64,000 bases of DNA. Source: UBA1930 sp943371535. Its GTDB lineage: Bacteria; Bacteroidota; Bacteroidia; Chitinophagales; Chitinophagaceae. The translations under genes and the position numbers were made by a program. Each line of letters opens with the position of its first letter. Position 1 is the stretch's first letter. Shown here piece after piece: positions 1-7,645 of this stretch. The stretch spans positions 62,001 to 126,000 of the forward strand of contig CALRVE020000004.1 in assembly GCA_943371535.1 (NCBI GenBank), read 5' to 3'. A model generated the notes under the pieces. It searched no databases and was not told the DNA's origin. It was given only the letters and a program-made list of their open reading frames with translations.

Positions 1-106
1 ATAATATTCATATAAAAAAATTATTTGCGAAGTAAAACATTTAATACTTAATTCTATTTTAAAATAGTGTTGGTATTTAATTATAACAATAAAACTATAG
101 AACTGT

Positions 107-113
107 TATTTTG
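107..113 (+). promoter_or_regulatory. -7 promoter element of yjjG
   Basis: TATTTTG lies five bases before the ATG at 119. It resembles the Bacteroidota -7 element TAnnTTTG with one spacer base fewer. At the usual distance transcription would begin at or next to the start codon, so the mRNA is probably leaderless. No clear -33 TTG is placed correctly. The same geometry occurs before uvrB, nadC and engB. Confidence 0.45.
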
Positions 114-118
114 CAATT

Positions 119-817
119 ATGAAGCAATACCAACATTTGTTTTTTGATTTAGATCATACCATTTGGGATTTTGAAACCAATGCTAAAGAAACACTACAAG
201 ATTTATATAGTCAACATGCATTAGTAGAAAGAGGAATCAACGATTTTGATGCTTTCTTTAACCATTATAGCTACCATAACGAACGTTTATGGGATAAGTA
301 TACCAAAGGATTAATTAAGCAAGATGAATTGCGTTGGAAACGTATGTGGTTAGCATTATTAGAGTATAAAATTGCCGATGAACAACTATCAAGACAAATG
401 GCTATTGATTTTTTAAATTTATTACCTACCAAGAAAAATTTGTTTCCACATACCATAGAAGTGTTGGATTATCTACGCAATAAAAACTATGTAATGCATT
501 TAATTACCAATGGTTTTGAAGCAGTACAACACAACAAAATACGTAATAGTAATTTAGATCAGTATTTTACAGAAGTAATTACTTCTGAAGCAAGTAATAG
601 CTTAAAGCCTAAGAAAGAAATTTTTGATTTTGCACTACAAAAATCTGGAGCTGAACTTTTTACAAGTATTATGATTGGCGATAACCAAGAAGCCGATATA
701 CAAGGAGGCATTAATGCAGGAATGGACACCATTTTTGTAAATCATTTAAAAGTTATACCTACAGTAACAGCAACTTATACTATTGAACATTTGCAAGAGT
801 TAGAAAATATTTTGTAA
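119..817 (+). CDS. yjjG: YjjG-family noncanonical pyrimidine nucleotidase (HAD hydrolase)
   Basis: This is a 232-residue cytosolic HAD-superfamily phosphatase. Family members dephosphorylate (noncanonical) pyrimidine nucleoside monophosphates as a house-cleaning activity. Motif I is FFDLDHTIWDF, giving nucleophile Asp10 and acid/base Asp12. Motif II is LITNG, the motif III lysine lies in SLKPKKEIF, and motif IV is GDNQEADIQGG. A helical cap occupies roughly residues 20-105, as in subfamily I. Length is normal for the family and the gene is intact. It is transcribed alone and followed by a 134-bp gap before an unrelated gene. Substrate choice cannot be read from the sequence, so the exact enzyme name is inferred from overall similarity. 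Confidence 0.85.
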   Translation: MKQYQHLFFDLDHTIWDFETNAKETLQDLYSQHALVERGINDFDAFFNHYSYHNERLWDKYTKGLIKQDELRWKRMWLALLEYKIADEQLSRQMAIDFLNLLPTKKNLFPHTIEVLDYLRNKNYVMHLITNGFEAVQHNKIRNSNLDQYFTEVITSEASNSLKPKKEIFDFALQKSGAELFTSIMIGDNQEADIQGGINAGMDTIFVNHLKVIPTVTATYTIEHLQELENIL

Positions 818-951
818 ATAGGAATACAACACAATAGGTAAGGATGTTTGTTAAAATATACTTATACACTAGGTTGGCTTACGTTAATATTAGTACAAAC
901 TATATTCTTAGTAAAGTATAATGAATAGCTTTAGCAACATAAATTCCCCCT

Positions 952-1656
952 ATGAAAAAGAATGTTGCTTCAAGTTTATTGTTATTACTATTGTTTATAC
1001 TTCCAAACAAGCACGAAAGCAAACAAGATTCATCGATTAGTCAGGCTTCCAATTTGTATAAACCAGCTAGTTTATATGCAATACTTCAATTAAAAAATGT
1101 AGGCTTAAATGAAGCAGTTTTTAACTATGCAATAGAAGGTTATTTACAATTATTACAATCTGGAAAATTAAAAAATCCAGATGCACTTTCTATTATAGAT
1201 TTCAGTATGCCTTCAACCGCAAAACGTTTGTTTATTGTTGATGTAGTACATGGTAAATTATTATTCAATACCTATGTTGCACATGGCAGAAACAGTGGAT
1301 TACAAACAGCCAATTCATTCTCCAATTCACCAGAAAGTTTTAAAAGTAGTTTGGGTTTTTATACCACAGAAACTACTTACGAAGGAAAGCATGGTTACTC
1401 GTTGCGTTTAGAAGGATTAGAAAAAGGATTTAATGACAATGCTATGAGTCGTGGTATTGTAATGCATGCTGCCAACTATGTAGATGAACGTATTGCAAAA
1501 GCACAAGGATATATTGGCAGAAGCCTTGGTTGTCCTGCTGTTCCAGAAAAATTACATACAGCCATTATTAGCTCAATAGCAAATGGAACTTGTTTATTTA
1601 TGTATGCCAATGATAAAAATTATTTAAAGCATTCGACTTATTTGCATCAGTCGTAG
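952..1656 (+). CDS. L,D-transpeptidase catalytic-domain protein (YkuD_2 type), exported
   Basis: The 234-residue protein begins with a hydrophobic export signal (about residues 5-18, SSLLLLLLFILP). Residues about 70-225 resemble the murein L,D-transpeptidase catalytic-domain family common in Bacteroidota. The catalytic motif SLGCPAV gives Cys194, and the conserved upstream histidine is His172 in VMHAANYV. Such enzymes crosslink or modify peptidoglycan stem peptides in the periplasm. The chain is intact and there is no operon partner. The ATG at 952 is chosen because the signal peptide starts directly there. The precise reaction (3-3 crosslinking or another transfer) is not determinable. Confidence 0.82.
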   Translation: MKKNVASSLLLLLLFILPNKHESKQDSSISQASNLYKPASLYAILQLKNVGLNEAVFNYAIEGYLQLLQSGKLKNPDALSIIDFSMPSTAKRLFIVDVVHGKLLFNTYVAHGRNSGLQTANSFSNSPESFKSSLGFYTTETTYEGKHGYSLRLEGLEKGFNDNAMSRGIVMHAANYVDERIAKAQGYIGRSLGCPAVPEKLHTAIISSIANGTCLFMYANDKNYLKHSTYLHQS

Positions 1657-1716
1657 TTCGGCTATTAATAAAACTTTCTGTAAATCTCCTTTGTCAAGGA
1701 TTTACCTTTACAGCCT

Positions 1717-2904
1717 ATGAACCCATTCACTACAAAAGCTGCTGTTATTATTACTTGCCACAAACGCATTGCTCCTTATTTACAAAAAGAAGTAGAGGCA
1801 TTGGGTTTTACTATTGAAGATAGTTTTGTTACAGGCCTTAGAATCAATGCAACAGTCAACGATTGCATTAAACTCAATCTCAATTTGCGTTGTGCAAGTC
1901 AGGTATTGTACAGCTTACAAAGTTTTATTGCTAAAGATGCCGATGCCATTCATCAGCATTTAAAATCTTATGCTTGGGAAAAAATTATTCCCAATCCCGG
2001 CTATTTTTCTATCACTAGTAATGTTCAAAACGATACGATTAACAATAACATGTTTGCCAACCTTAGAGTAAAAGATGCGATTGTTGACAGAATGAGGGAA
2101 GTTCGTGGTAACCGACCCAGCACTGGTGCAGAATTAACAGGTGCTGTTATTCATTTATTTTGGAAGAATGAGGAAGCCGAAGTTTTTATTGATACTTCTG
2201 GCGATTCATTGGCTCGTCATGGGTACAGAAAAATTCCAGGACTTGCACCTATGTTAGAAGGGTTGGCAGCTGCAACCATTTATGCTACTAATTGGGATAA
2301 AGTAAATCCATTCATTAATCCCATGTGTGGCTCAGGAACATTGGCTATTGAAGCTGCATTAATTGCTACTAACAGAGCTCCAGGTTTGTTTAGAAACAAT
2401 TACGCTTTTATGCATATTGAAGGCTATAATAAAGCCGTGTATGAAAAAGAAAAAGCATTGCTGACTTCGCAAATAAAAGAGGTGCCTCATTTAAAAATCA
2501 TTGCCACCGATTTAAGCAATAAAGCCATTGAAAATGCCAAGAAAAATGCAGCAGCAGCAGGCGTAGAAAACCTCATTCATTTTGCAGTATGCGATTTTGC
2601 TGCAACACAAGTACCACAAAATAAAGCTGGCATCATGATGGTGAATCCTGAGTATGGAGAACGTTTAGGCGATGAACAAGAACTCGAAGAAACCTACAGC
2701 CGTATTGGCGATTTTATGAAACAACAATGTGGGGGCTATTTTGGCTATGTGTTTACAGGCAACTTAGACCTTGCCAAAAAAATTGGACTAAAAGCAAAAC
2801 GTAGAATTGAATTTTACAACAGTACCATTGATTGTCGATTATTAGAATATGAATTATACAGCGGAACAAGAAGGGTTGAAAAAGAAGTACAACTAGCAGA
2901 ATAA
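1717..2904 (+). CDS. THUMP-domain class I SAM-dependent RNA methyltransferase (RlmL/YpsC-like)
   Basis: At 395 residues this matches the single-methyltransferase RlmL-N/YpsC type that makes N2-methylguanosine in 23S rRNA. An N-terminal THUMP RNA-binding domain spans about residues 45-155. A Rossmann methyltransferase domain follows, with SAM motif NPMCGSGTLAIEAA from residue 201. The catalytic motif, usually NPPY, reads N310-P-E-Y followed by GERLG, so the second proline is replaced by glutamate. The protein is otherwise full length. A promoter-like TACCTTTA at 1703-1710 precedes the ATG by six bases. It ends four bases from the convergent DoxX-like gene. Confidence 0.85.
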   Translation: MNPFTTKAAVIITCHKRIAPYLQKEVEALGFTIEDSFVTGLRINATVNDCIKLNLNLRCASQVLYSLQSFIAKDADAIHQHLKSYAWEKIIPNPGYFSITSNVQNDTINNNMFANLRVKDAIVDRMREVRGNRPSTGAELTGAVIHLFWKNEEAEVFIDTSGDSLARHGYRKIPGLAPMLEGLAAATIYATNWDKVNPFINPMCGSGTLAIEAALIATNRAPGLFRNNYAFMHIEGYNKAVYEKEKALLTSQIKEVPHLKIIATDLSNKAIENAKKNAAAAGVENLIHFAVCDFAATQVPQNKAGIMMVNPEYGERLGDEQELEETYSRIGDFMKQQCGGYFGYVFTGNLDLAKKIGLKAKRRIEFYNSTIDCRLLEYELYSGTRRVEKEVQLAE

Positions 2905-2908
2905 AACA

Positions 2909-4120
2909 TTAGTCAATTGTCCAGCTAAATTCATTTTGTAGTAAGGGCAATTTTTTTAGGTCAATTGTATTGAAGTGAACTTTTATAGAGTCATTGTAGA
3001 ATTTACCATTCAAGGATAATGTACTATCGCTATCTTTTGTATAACTAAAATAATGTGTTGTACTGTCTGCTACATTCAATAACGCTAATGAATGTTTGGT
3101 ACTGTCTATTGTAAGTTCAAAATCTTGCATTGAGTCATTCATATATTGAACAATTAGGTAGCCTTTGCGATGTATAAACATTCTTCTCCAATAATGGGTG
3201 TCTGTAATTAAGGGCAACAAAGTATCACCATTCAAAACAAATGTTTGGGCTTCGTATGCACCATGTAAAAATGGTCTTGGTGCAGCATCATCATTATAAT
3301 TATTGCTTTGAACATACACAGCCATTGCATCAATTATAATAACCAATATTACTAACCACTTAATTAATAGCAGATATTTTTTTCTGGGTTTAGTTGTAGT
3401 GTTTTGATTAGTAGAAACGAAGAAAAAATAAAATAACTTTTGTGTGTATGGTAGCAAAATCAAAGCAATAAGCAGCAACAAAAAAAGTGAATACAGCTTT
3501 ACCGAAATATCAAACGAAAGATTGATGAACAGTACATTTAACAAAATACCAAAAGCCAAACAAGCACCTAATAAAGTGGTTCTTTTAAACAATAATAAAG
3601 CTGCAATAATTACTTCTAACAATCCTGTGAAAATGGAATAAGTTCTAGAAACGCCCATACTACTCCAATACAATAAATCTTTATACGTATTACCAACTGT
3701 GGTAAAAAGTGTATTGGGTTCGGGTAAGTAAAATTGCCATTTGAATACTTTGTTTAAGCCATAGGTTAACAATTGAACTGCTAAATAATAACGAACAAAA
3801 ACTAAAAACCAACCATAGTATTTTTGAAAATGATTGTTCTTATCAAATTGTTGCCAAACGGTAGCAACAATCATGGAACAACAAAATATCCATAAAGCAT
3901 TTATGTAAAATGCTGTAGAATCAGAGATTAATTCGGCAGTAAACGGTTGTTGTACTTGTAAAATATTTTTTGCAAACCAAGCTGTAATCGTTTCAAAAAA
4001 AGAGTGTGTATATGCACCTACGTCAGGAAGAAAGTAATGAGGAAAAGAAAAAGACCCAATGAATAGCAACACAAAAATGAATACAGTTTTAGCGGCAATA
4101 TTTGTTAAAATTGGTTTCAT
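2909..4120 (-). CDS. DoxX-like polytopic membrane protein
   Basis: A 403-residue inner-membrane protein. After an N-terminal membrane segment (about 10-28) come several more: about 70-85, 105-122, 160-178, 183-203, 208-228 and a last one near 252-270. A soluble domain of about 130 residues follows, probably on the periplasmic side. The central membrane block resembles the DoxX/DoxD family, whose members act in thiol or quinone redox chemistry. No cysteine pair or cofactor motif is visible, so no reaction is assigned. It is a single gene between two convergent or divergent neighbours. Confidence 0.55.
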   Translation of the reverse strand: MKPILTNIAAKTVFIFVLLFIGSFSFPHYFLPDVGAYTHSFFETITAWFAKNILQVQQPFTAELISDSTAFYINALWIFCCSMIVATVWQQFDKNNHFQKYYGWFLVFVRYYLAVQLLTYGLNKVFKWQFYLPEPNTLFTTVGNTYKDLLYWSSMGVSRTYSIFTGLLEVIIAALLLFKRTTLLGACLAFGILLNVLFINLSFDISVKLYSLFLLLLIALILLPYTQKLFYFFFVSTNQNTTTKPRKKYLLLIKWLVILVIIIDAMAVYVQSNNYNDDAAPRPFLHGAYEAQTFVLNGDTLLPLITDTHYWRRMFIHRKGYLIVQYMNDSMQDFELTIDSTKHSLALLNVADSTTHYFSYTKDSDSTLSLNGKFYNDSIKVHFNTIDLKKLPLLQNEFSWTID

Positions 4121-4180
4121 TTGAAATTAAATATAAACAACACCACATAAATTTTCTATATTGAATTGAAATTGACGAAC

Positions 4181-4438
4181 ATGAAAAAAATAATACTCTG
4201 TGCTTGCATTGTTTTTACAGCTATTACCAGCTTTGCACAAACCAAAAGAATTGAACATCGCAGTCATAGTGGAAGCAATAAAACCTTTACCACAAAAGGC
4301 AATAGCAACTTTGGCATAACACCCGAAATGAAAAAGAAAAAAGAATCTACCACTGTAAAAGCAAAAGATACAGTTGTACAAAAAGTAGATAGTACAAAAC
4401 CCAAGACAAAGAAGAAAATAGTAAAAAAGAAGCAGTAA
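4181..4438 (+). CDS. Small exported lysine-rich protein, unknown function
   Basis: About 85 residues if started at the ATG at 4181. A TTG 15 bases upstream is in frame, but the signal peptide (MKKIILCACIVFTAITSFAQ) begins cleanly at the ATG. The mature part is hydrophilic and ends in a strongly basic tail (KPKTKKKIVKKKQ). No domain is recognised. It is transcribed divergently from the DoxX-like gene with a 60-bp shared upstream region. A hairpin follows the stop codon. Confidence 0.6.
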   Translation: MKKIILCACIVFTAITSFAQTKRIEHRSHSGSNKTFTTKGNSNFGITPEMKKKKESTTVKAKDTVVQKVDSTKPKTKKKIVKKKQ

Positions 4439-4451
4439 TTCTATCTATTTA

Positions 4452-4482
4452 ATTTTCAATTCGCAATTTGCGAATTGAAAAT
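4452..4482 (+). terminator. Perfect hairpin after the small exported protein gene
   Basis: A 14-bp perfect inverted repeat (ATTTTCAATTCGCA and its complement, 3-nt loop) lies 14 bases after the stop codon at 4438. AT-rich sequence flanks it on both sides. It probably acts as a terminator, although a strong T-tract is absent on the + strand. Confidence 0.5.
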
Positions 4483-4522
4483 TATAAAAAATTATTGAGT
4501 AAGCTGCAATGCTACTATTATA

Positions 4523-4543
4523 CTGTTGTTGCGTCGCACACTT
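4523..4543 (+). repeat. Left arm of a 21-bp inverted repeat around the pseudouridine synthase gene
   Basis: CTGTTGTTGCGTCGCACACT plus T is the reverse complement, with one mismatch, of 5288-5308. The two arms enclose about 745 bp that contain only the pseudouridine synthase gene. The arms are GC-richer than the surrounding sequence. They may be two copies of an intergenic repeat family or the ends of a gene cassette. Confidence 0.7.
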
Positions 4544-4618
4544 CAGCGGTTTGAACAATTGTGAACATTTTTTGAAATCCACTTACAGCAAAGTGCAACA
4601 AATCTTTGGGAGTTTAAA

Positions 4619-5245
4619 TCATCTCCAATATTCAATATTAAGCTTAGCAAAAAAATCTATTTCTTCCATTTCTTTTACTTCTCCAGCTTGTAAGTTACCT
4701 AAGTGTAAATCTTCAATACTCATTCTAATTAATCGTTGGCATTGGTGATGCACCGATGCAACCATTTTTCTTACTTGATGATATTTGCCTTCGGTTAAAG
4801 TAATGCTTAACCAAGTGGTTGGTAAACCTTCTCTTTGATTAGCACCTCCTTTAAATAAATCAATAGGTGGTTCTACAATTTGTACATCGCTTGGAATTGT
4901 AACATAATCTCCACCACCTTTAACCCTAATGGTGGTGCCTGTTTGAAGTAGATGTAAACTTTCGGGCGATACAATGTTTTTTACTTTAACCAAATAAGTT
5001 CTTTTGTGTGGTGTATCGCTTTCAAACAATAATTTGGTAACTTTTTTATTGGTTGTTAGCAACAATAAACCTTCTGAATGATTGTCTAATCTGCCAATGG
5101 CATGTGTGCCATCAGGAAATGCAAAATCTAAATCGCTTAGCAATCCAACTTTATGGCTGCTTACAAACTGTGATACCATTTTGTAAGGTTTATTGAGTGC
5201 AAAATAGCGATGTTGTAGAACAGAATTTTCCATGAATGATGGCAA
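4619..5245 (-). CDS. RsuA/RluE-type rRNA pseudouridine synthase
   Basis: A 208-residue pseudouridine synthase of the RsuA family without the N-terminal S4 domain, like RluE. The catalytic motif is AIGRLDNHSEGLLLLT, with its Asp as nucleophile. The chain has the usual start (YFALNKPYKMVSQF) and the C-terminal KYHQVRKMVASV motif. It should isomerise a specific uridine in 23S rRNA, but the site cannot be read. Translation may start at Met1 or Met5 (MENSVLQ). A second paralogue is at 43945-44535. The gene sits between inverted repeats at 4523-4543 and 5288-5308. Confidence 0.85.
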   Translation of the reverse strand: MPSFMENSVLQHRYFALNKPYKMVSQFVSSHKVGLLSDLDFAFPDGTHAIGRLDNHSEGLLLLTTNKKVTKLLFESDTPHKRTYLVKVKNIVSPESLHLLQTGTTIRVKGGGDYVTIPSDVQIVEPPIDLFKGGANQREGLPTTWLSITLTEGKYHQVRKMVASVHHQCQRLIRMSIEDLHLGNLQAGEVKEMEEIDFFAKLNIEYWR

Positions 5246-5287
5246 AGAAAAGACTTTAGTATTTGTTCATTAAAATTATTACAGTAC

Positions 5288-5308
5288 AAGTGTGCGACGC
5301 AACCACAG
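5288..5308 (-). repeat. Right arm of the 21-bp inverted repeat
   Basis: AAGTGTGCGACGCAAC plus CACAG pairs with 4523-4543, with 20 of 21 positions complementary. It lies between the start of the pseudouridine synthase gene and the uvrB promoter. Confidence 0.7.
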
Positions 5309-5384
5309 CCCAATATTTGTTCAACAGCTCGTCCCATAAAAATATAAATTCGTGTATCCGCCAATCAATTAATTCGTTAATTGC

Positions 5385-5393
5385 TATAATTTG
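5385..5393 (+). promoter_or_regulatory. -7 promoter element of uvrB
   Basis: TATAATTTG followed by CACCC and the ATG at 5399. TTTG is five bases before the start codon, as at yjjG, so the transcript is probably leaderless or nearly so. Confidence 0.45.
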
Positions 5394-5398
5394 CACCC

Positions 5399-7435
5399 AT
5401 GCCTTTTCAATTACAATCTCACTATCAACCAGCAGGTGATCAACCAACAGCCATTCAGCAATTGACCGATGCCATTAATGGTGGAGAACAATTTCAAACC
5501 TTATTGGGTGTTACAGGTAGTGGTAAAACTTTTACCATGGCCAATGTTATTGCCAATGTGCAAAGGCCAACATTGGTGTTAACCCATAATAAAACATTGG
5601 TGGCTCAATTGTATGGGGAGTTTAAGCAATTTTTTCCCGATAATGCAGTGGGTTATTTTGTAAGCTACTACGATTACTATCAGCCAGAAGCATACATGCC
5701 AACTAGTGATACGTATATTGAAAAAGATTTAAGCATTAATGAAGAGTTGGATAAACTTCGTTTGCAAGCAACCAGTGAACTCTTGAGTGGACGACGTGAC
5801 ATCATTGTTGTGGCAAGTGTGAGTTGCATTTATGGTATGGGCAACCCAACTGAATTTGAGAATGGTATTATTAGAATTCATCAGGGGCAGGTTATTTCTC
5901 GTCAAGGATTTTTGCATGCATTGGTAAATAGTTTATACAGCAGAACTCAGGGAGATTTTGGCAGAGGCACTTTTCGAGTAAAAGGAGATACGGTAGATAT
6001 TAATTTACCTTATGTAGATTTTGGTTACAGAATTACTTTTTTTGGCGATGAAATTGAAAGCATTGAAAGCTTGGAAAAAGCTACGTCTAAACGAATTTCA
6101 ACCTTAGAAAATGCAGCTATTTTTCCTGCTAATTTATACTTGGCACCCAAGGACATGATTCAACAGGTGATGAATGAAATTCAGGATGAAATGATGGCTC
6201 AAGTAGAATATTTTAAACGTGAAATGAAGTTTATTGAAGCTCAACGTATTAAAGAACGAGTGGAGTTTGATTTAGAAATGATTCGTGAATTGGGCTACTG
6301 TAATGGCATTGAGAACTACTCTCGTTTTTTTGACAGAAGAAATCCCGGTACAAGACCATTCTGTTTATTGGATTATTTTCCTAAAGATTTTTTATGTGTG
6401 ATAGATGAAAGTCATCAAACCATTCCACAGGTTGCAGGTATGTATGGAGGTGATAGAAGCAGAAAAATGGTATTGGTAGATTATGGCTTCAGACTTCCGT
6501 CAGCCATGGACAACAGACCCTTAAATTTTCATGAGTTTGAAAGCCTAGTTGGTCAAACTGTTTTTGTAAGTGCAACACCTGGCGATTATGAATTACAAAA
6601 AACTGGTGGTGTTGTGGTAGAACAAGTTGTACGGCCAACAGGATTATTGGAACCTCCAATTGAAGTGAGACCAAGCGTAAACCAGATTGATGATTTGTTA
6701 GATGAAATTGATAAAACAGTAAAAAAAGGGGACCGTGTTTTGGTTACAACATTAACCAAACGCATGGCCGAAGAAATGGATAAATACTTAGGCAGAATAA
6801 ACATTAAAAGCCGTTATGTACACAGCGATGTAGATACTTTAGAACGCATAGAAATATTACGTCAACTGCGTTTGGGAGAAATTGATGTATTGGTTGGGGT
6901 GAATTTATTGAGAGAAGGATTAGACTTGCCAGAAGTAAGTTTGGTAGCCATTTTAGATGCAGACAAAGAAGGCTTTTTACGTAACGAAAGAAGCCTTACC
7001 CAAACAGCAGGAAGGGCAGCAAGAAACAGTGATGGTAAAGTAATTTTTTATGCTGATAAGATGACAGAAAGCATGCAACGCACCATTGACGAAACAGATA
7101 GAAGAAGAGAGAAGCAAGTTGCTTATAATACACTCAATGGCATTACACCCACTACTGTGAAGAAAACCATTGACCAAATTATGAGAAGTGGAAGTGTATT
7201 AGACATCAAAGGTTACGATCCCAAAAATCCGTATGCAATTGTAGATGATGCACCATCATTAAACATAGCAGCTGAAGAACAGGAAACTTATAAGACTATT
7301 CCACAAATGGAAAAAGCGATTGCCAAAGTGAAAAAAGAAATGGAGAAAGCTGCCAGAGATTTAGATTTTATACAAGCAGCCAATTTGAGAGATGAGATGT
7401 TTAGGATGCAGAAGGAACTTGAAAGTATGAAGTAA
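5399..7435 (+). CDS. uvrB: Excinuclease ABC subunit B
   Basis: A 678-residue UvrB, the damage-verifying helicase of nucleotide excision repair that loads onto DNA with UvrA and recruits UvrC. Walker A is GVTGSGKT at residues 37-44. The damage-binding beta-hairpin region (YYDYYQPEAYMP) follows. Later come the DESHQT Walker B motif, helicase motif VI QTAGRAARN, and a C-terminal UVR domain of about 35 residues ending DFIQAANLRDEMFRMQKELE. Length and motifs are normal. The last codons appear again, diverged, about 97 bp downstream (7503-7532), suggesting that the 3' end was altered by a repeat insertion. Confidence 0.97.
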   Translation: MPFQLQSHYQPAGDQPTAIQQLTDAINGGEQFQTLLGVTGSGKTFTMANVIANVQRPTLVLTHNKTLVAQLYGEFKQFFPDNAVGYFVSYYDYYQPEAYMPTSDTYIEKDLSINEELDKLRLQATSELLSGRRDIIVVASVSCIYGMGNPTEFENGIIRIHQGQVISRQGFLHALVNSLYSRTQGDFGRGTFRVKGDTVDINLPYVDFGYRITFFGDEIESIESLEKATSKRISTLENAAIFPANLYLAPKDMIQQVMNEIQDEMMAQVEYFKREMKFIEAQRIKERVEFDLEMIRELGYCNGIENYSRFFDRRNPGTRPFCLLDYFPKDFLCVIDESHQTIPQVAGMYGGDRSRKMVLVDYGFRLPSAMDNRPLNFHEFESLVGQTVFVSATPGDYELQKTGGVVVEQVVRPTGLLEPPIEVRPSVNQIDDLLDEIDKTVKKGDRVLVTTLTKRMAEEMDKYLGRINIKSRYVHSDVDTLERIEILRQLRLGEIDVLVGVNLLREGLDLPEVSLVAILDADKEGFLRNERSLTQTAGRAARNSDGKVIFYADKMTESMQRTIDETDRRREKQVAYNTLNGITPTTVKKTIDQIMRSGSVLDIKGYDPKNPYAIVDDAPSLNIAAEEQETYKTIPQMEKAIAKVKKEMEKAARDLDFIQAANLRDEMFRMQKELESMK

Positions 7436-7458
7436 GTTGAATAGAAGTAGGAAGTAGC

Positions 7459-7482
7459 TTCCCTCTCCTTTTGGAGAGGGAG
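7459..7482. repeat. GC-richer palindrome downstream of uvrB
   Basis: CCCTCTCC and GGAGAGGG form a hairpin with a TTTT loop, extended by imperfect pairs, followed by AGTGAGGGTGAGG. It looks like an inserted intergenic repeat of higher GC than its surroundings and could also end the uvrB transcript. It lies between the present uvrB stop codon and the duplicated uvrB end. Confidence 0.55.
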
Positions 7483-7502
7483 TGAGGGTGAGGCTGTTTG
7501 TA

Positions 7503-7532
7503 TTGCAAAAGGAATTAGAAGGGATGAAATAG
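7503..7532 (+). pseudogene. Duplicated 3' end of uvrB
   Basis: This stretch reads LQKELEGMK-stop, against MQKELESMK-stop at the real uvrB end (7406-7435). The two share 22 of 30 bases, and many differences are at third codon positions. Similarity continues upstream (LFVLQKE against MFRMQKE). It is best read as the older uvrB end, displaced when the palindromic repeat at about 7440-7495 was inserted with duplication of the flank. No start codon serves it. Confidence 0.55.
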
Positions 7533-7645
7533 TCTTACTATAACTAGAATGCAACTTACTGATTCTTCTTTGAGGTAATAAAAAGATTAGAAAGATAATG
7601 TAAGAGGGTATAGTTTTATGTTAATCAATAGCTTAGTTTAGACGG

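Noticed and set aside
4509..4748. A 79-codon + strand frame crossing the left inverted-repeat arm
   Set aside because: It overlaps the end of the pseudouridine synthase gene on the other strand and has no domain or plausible start context.
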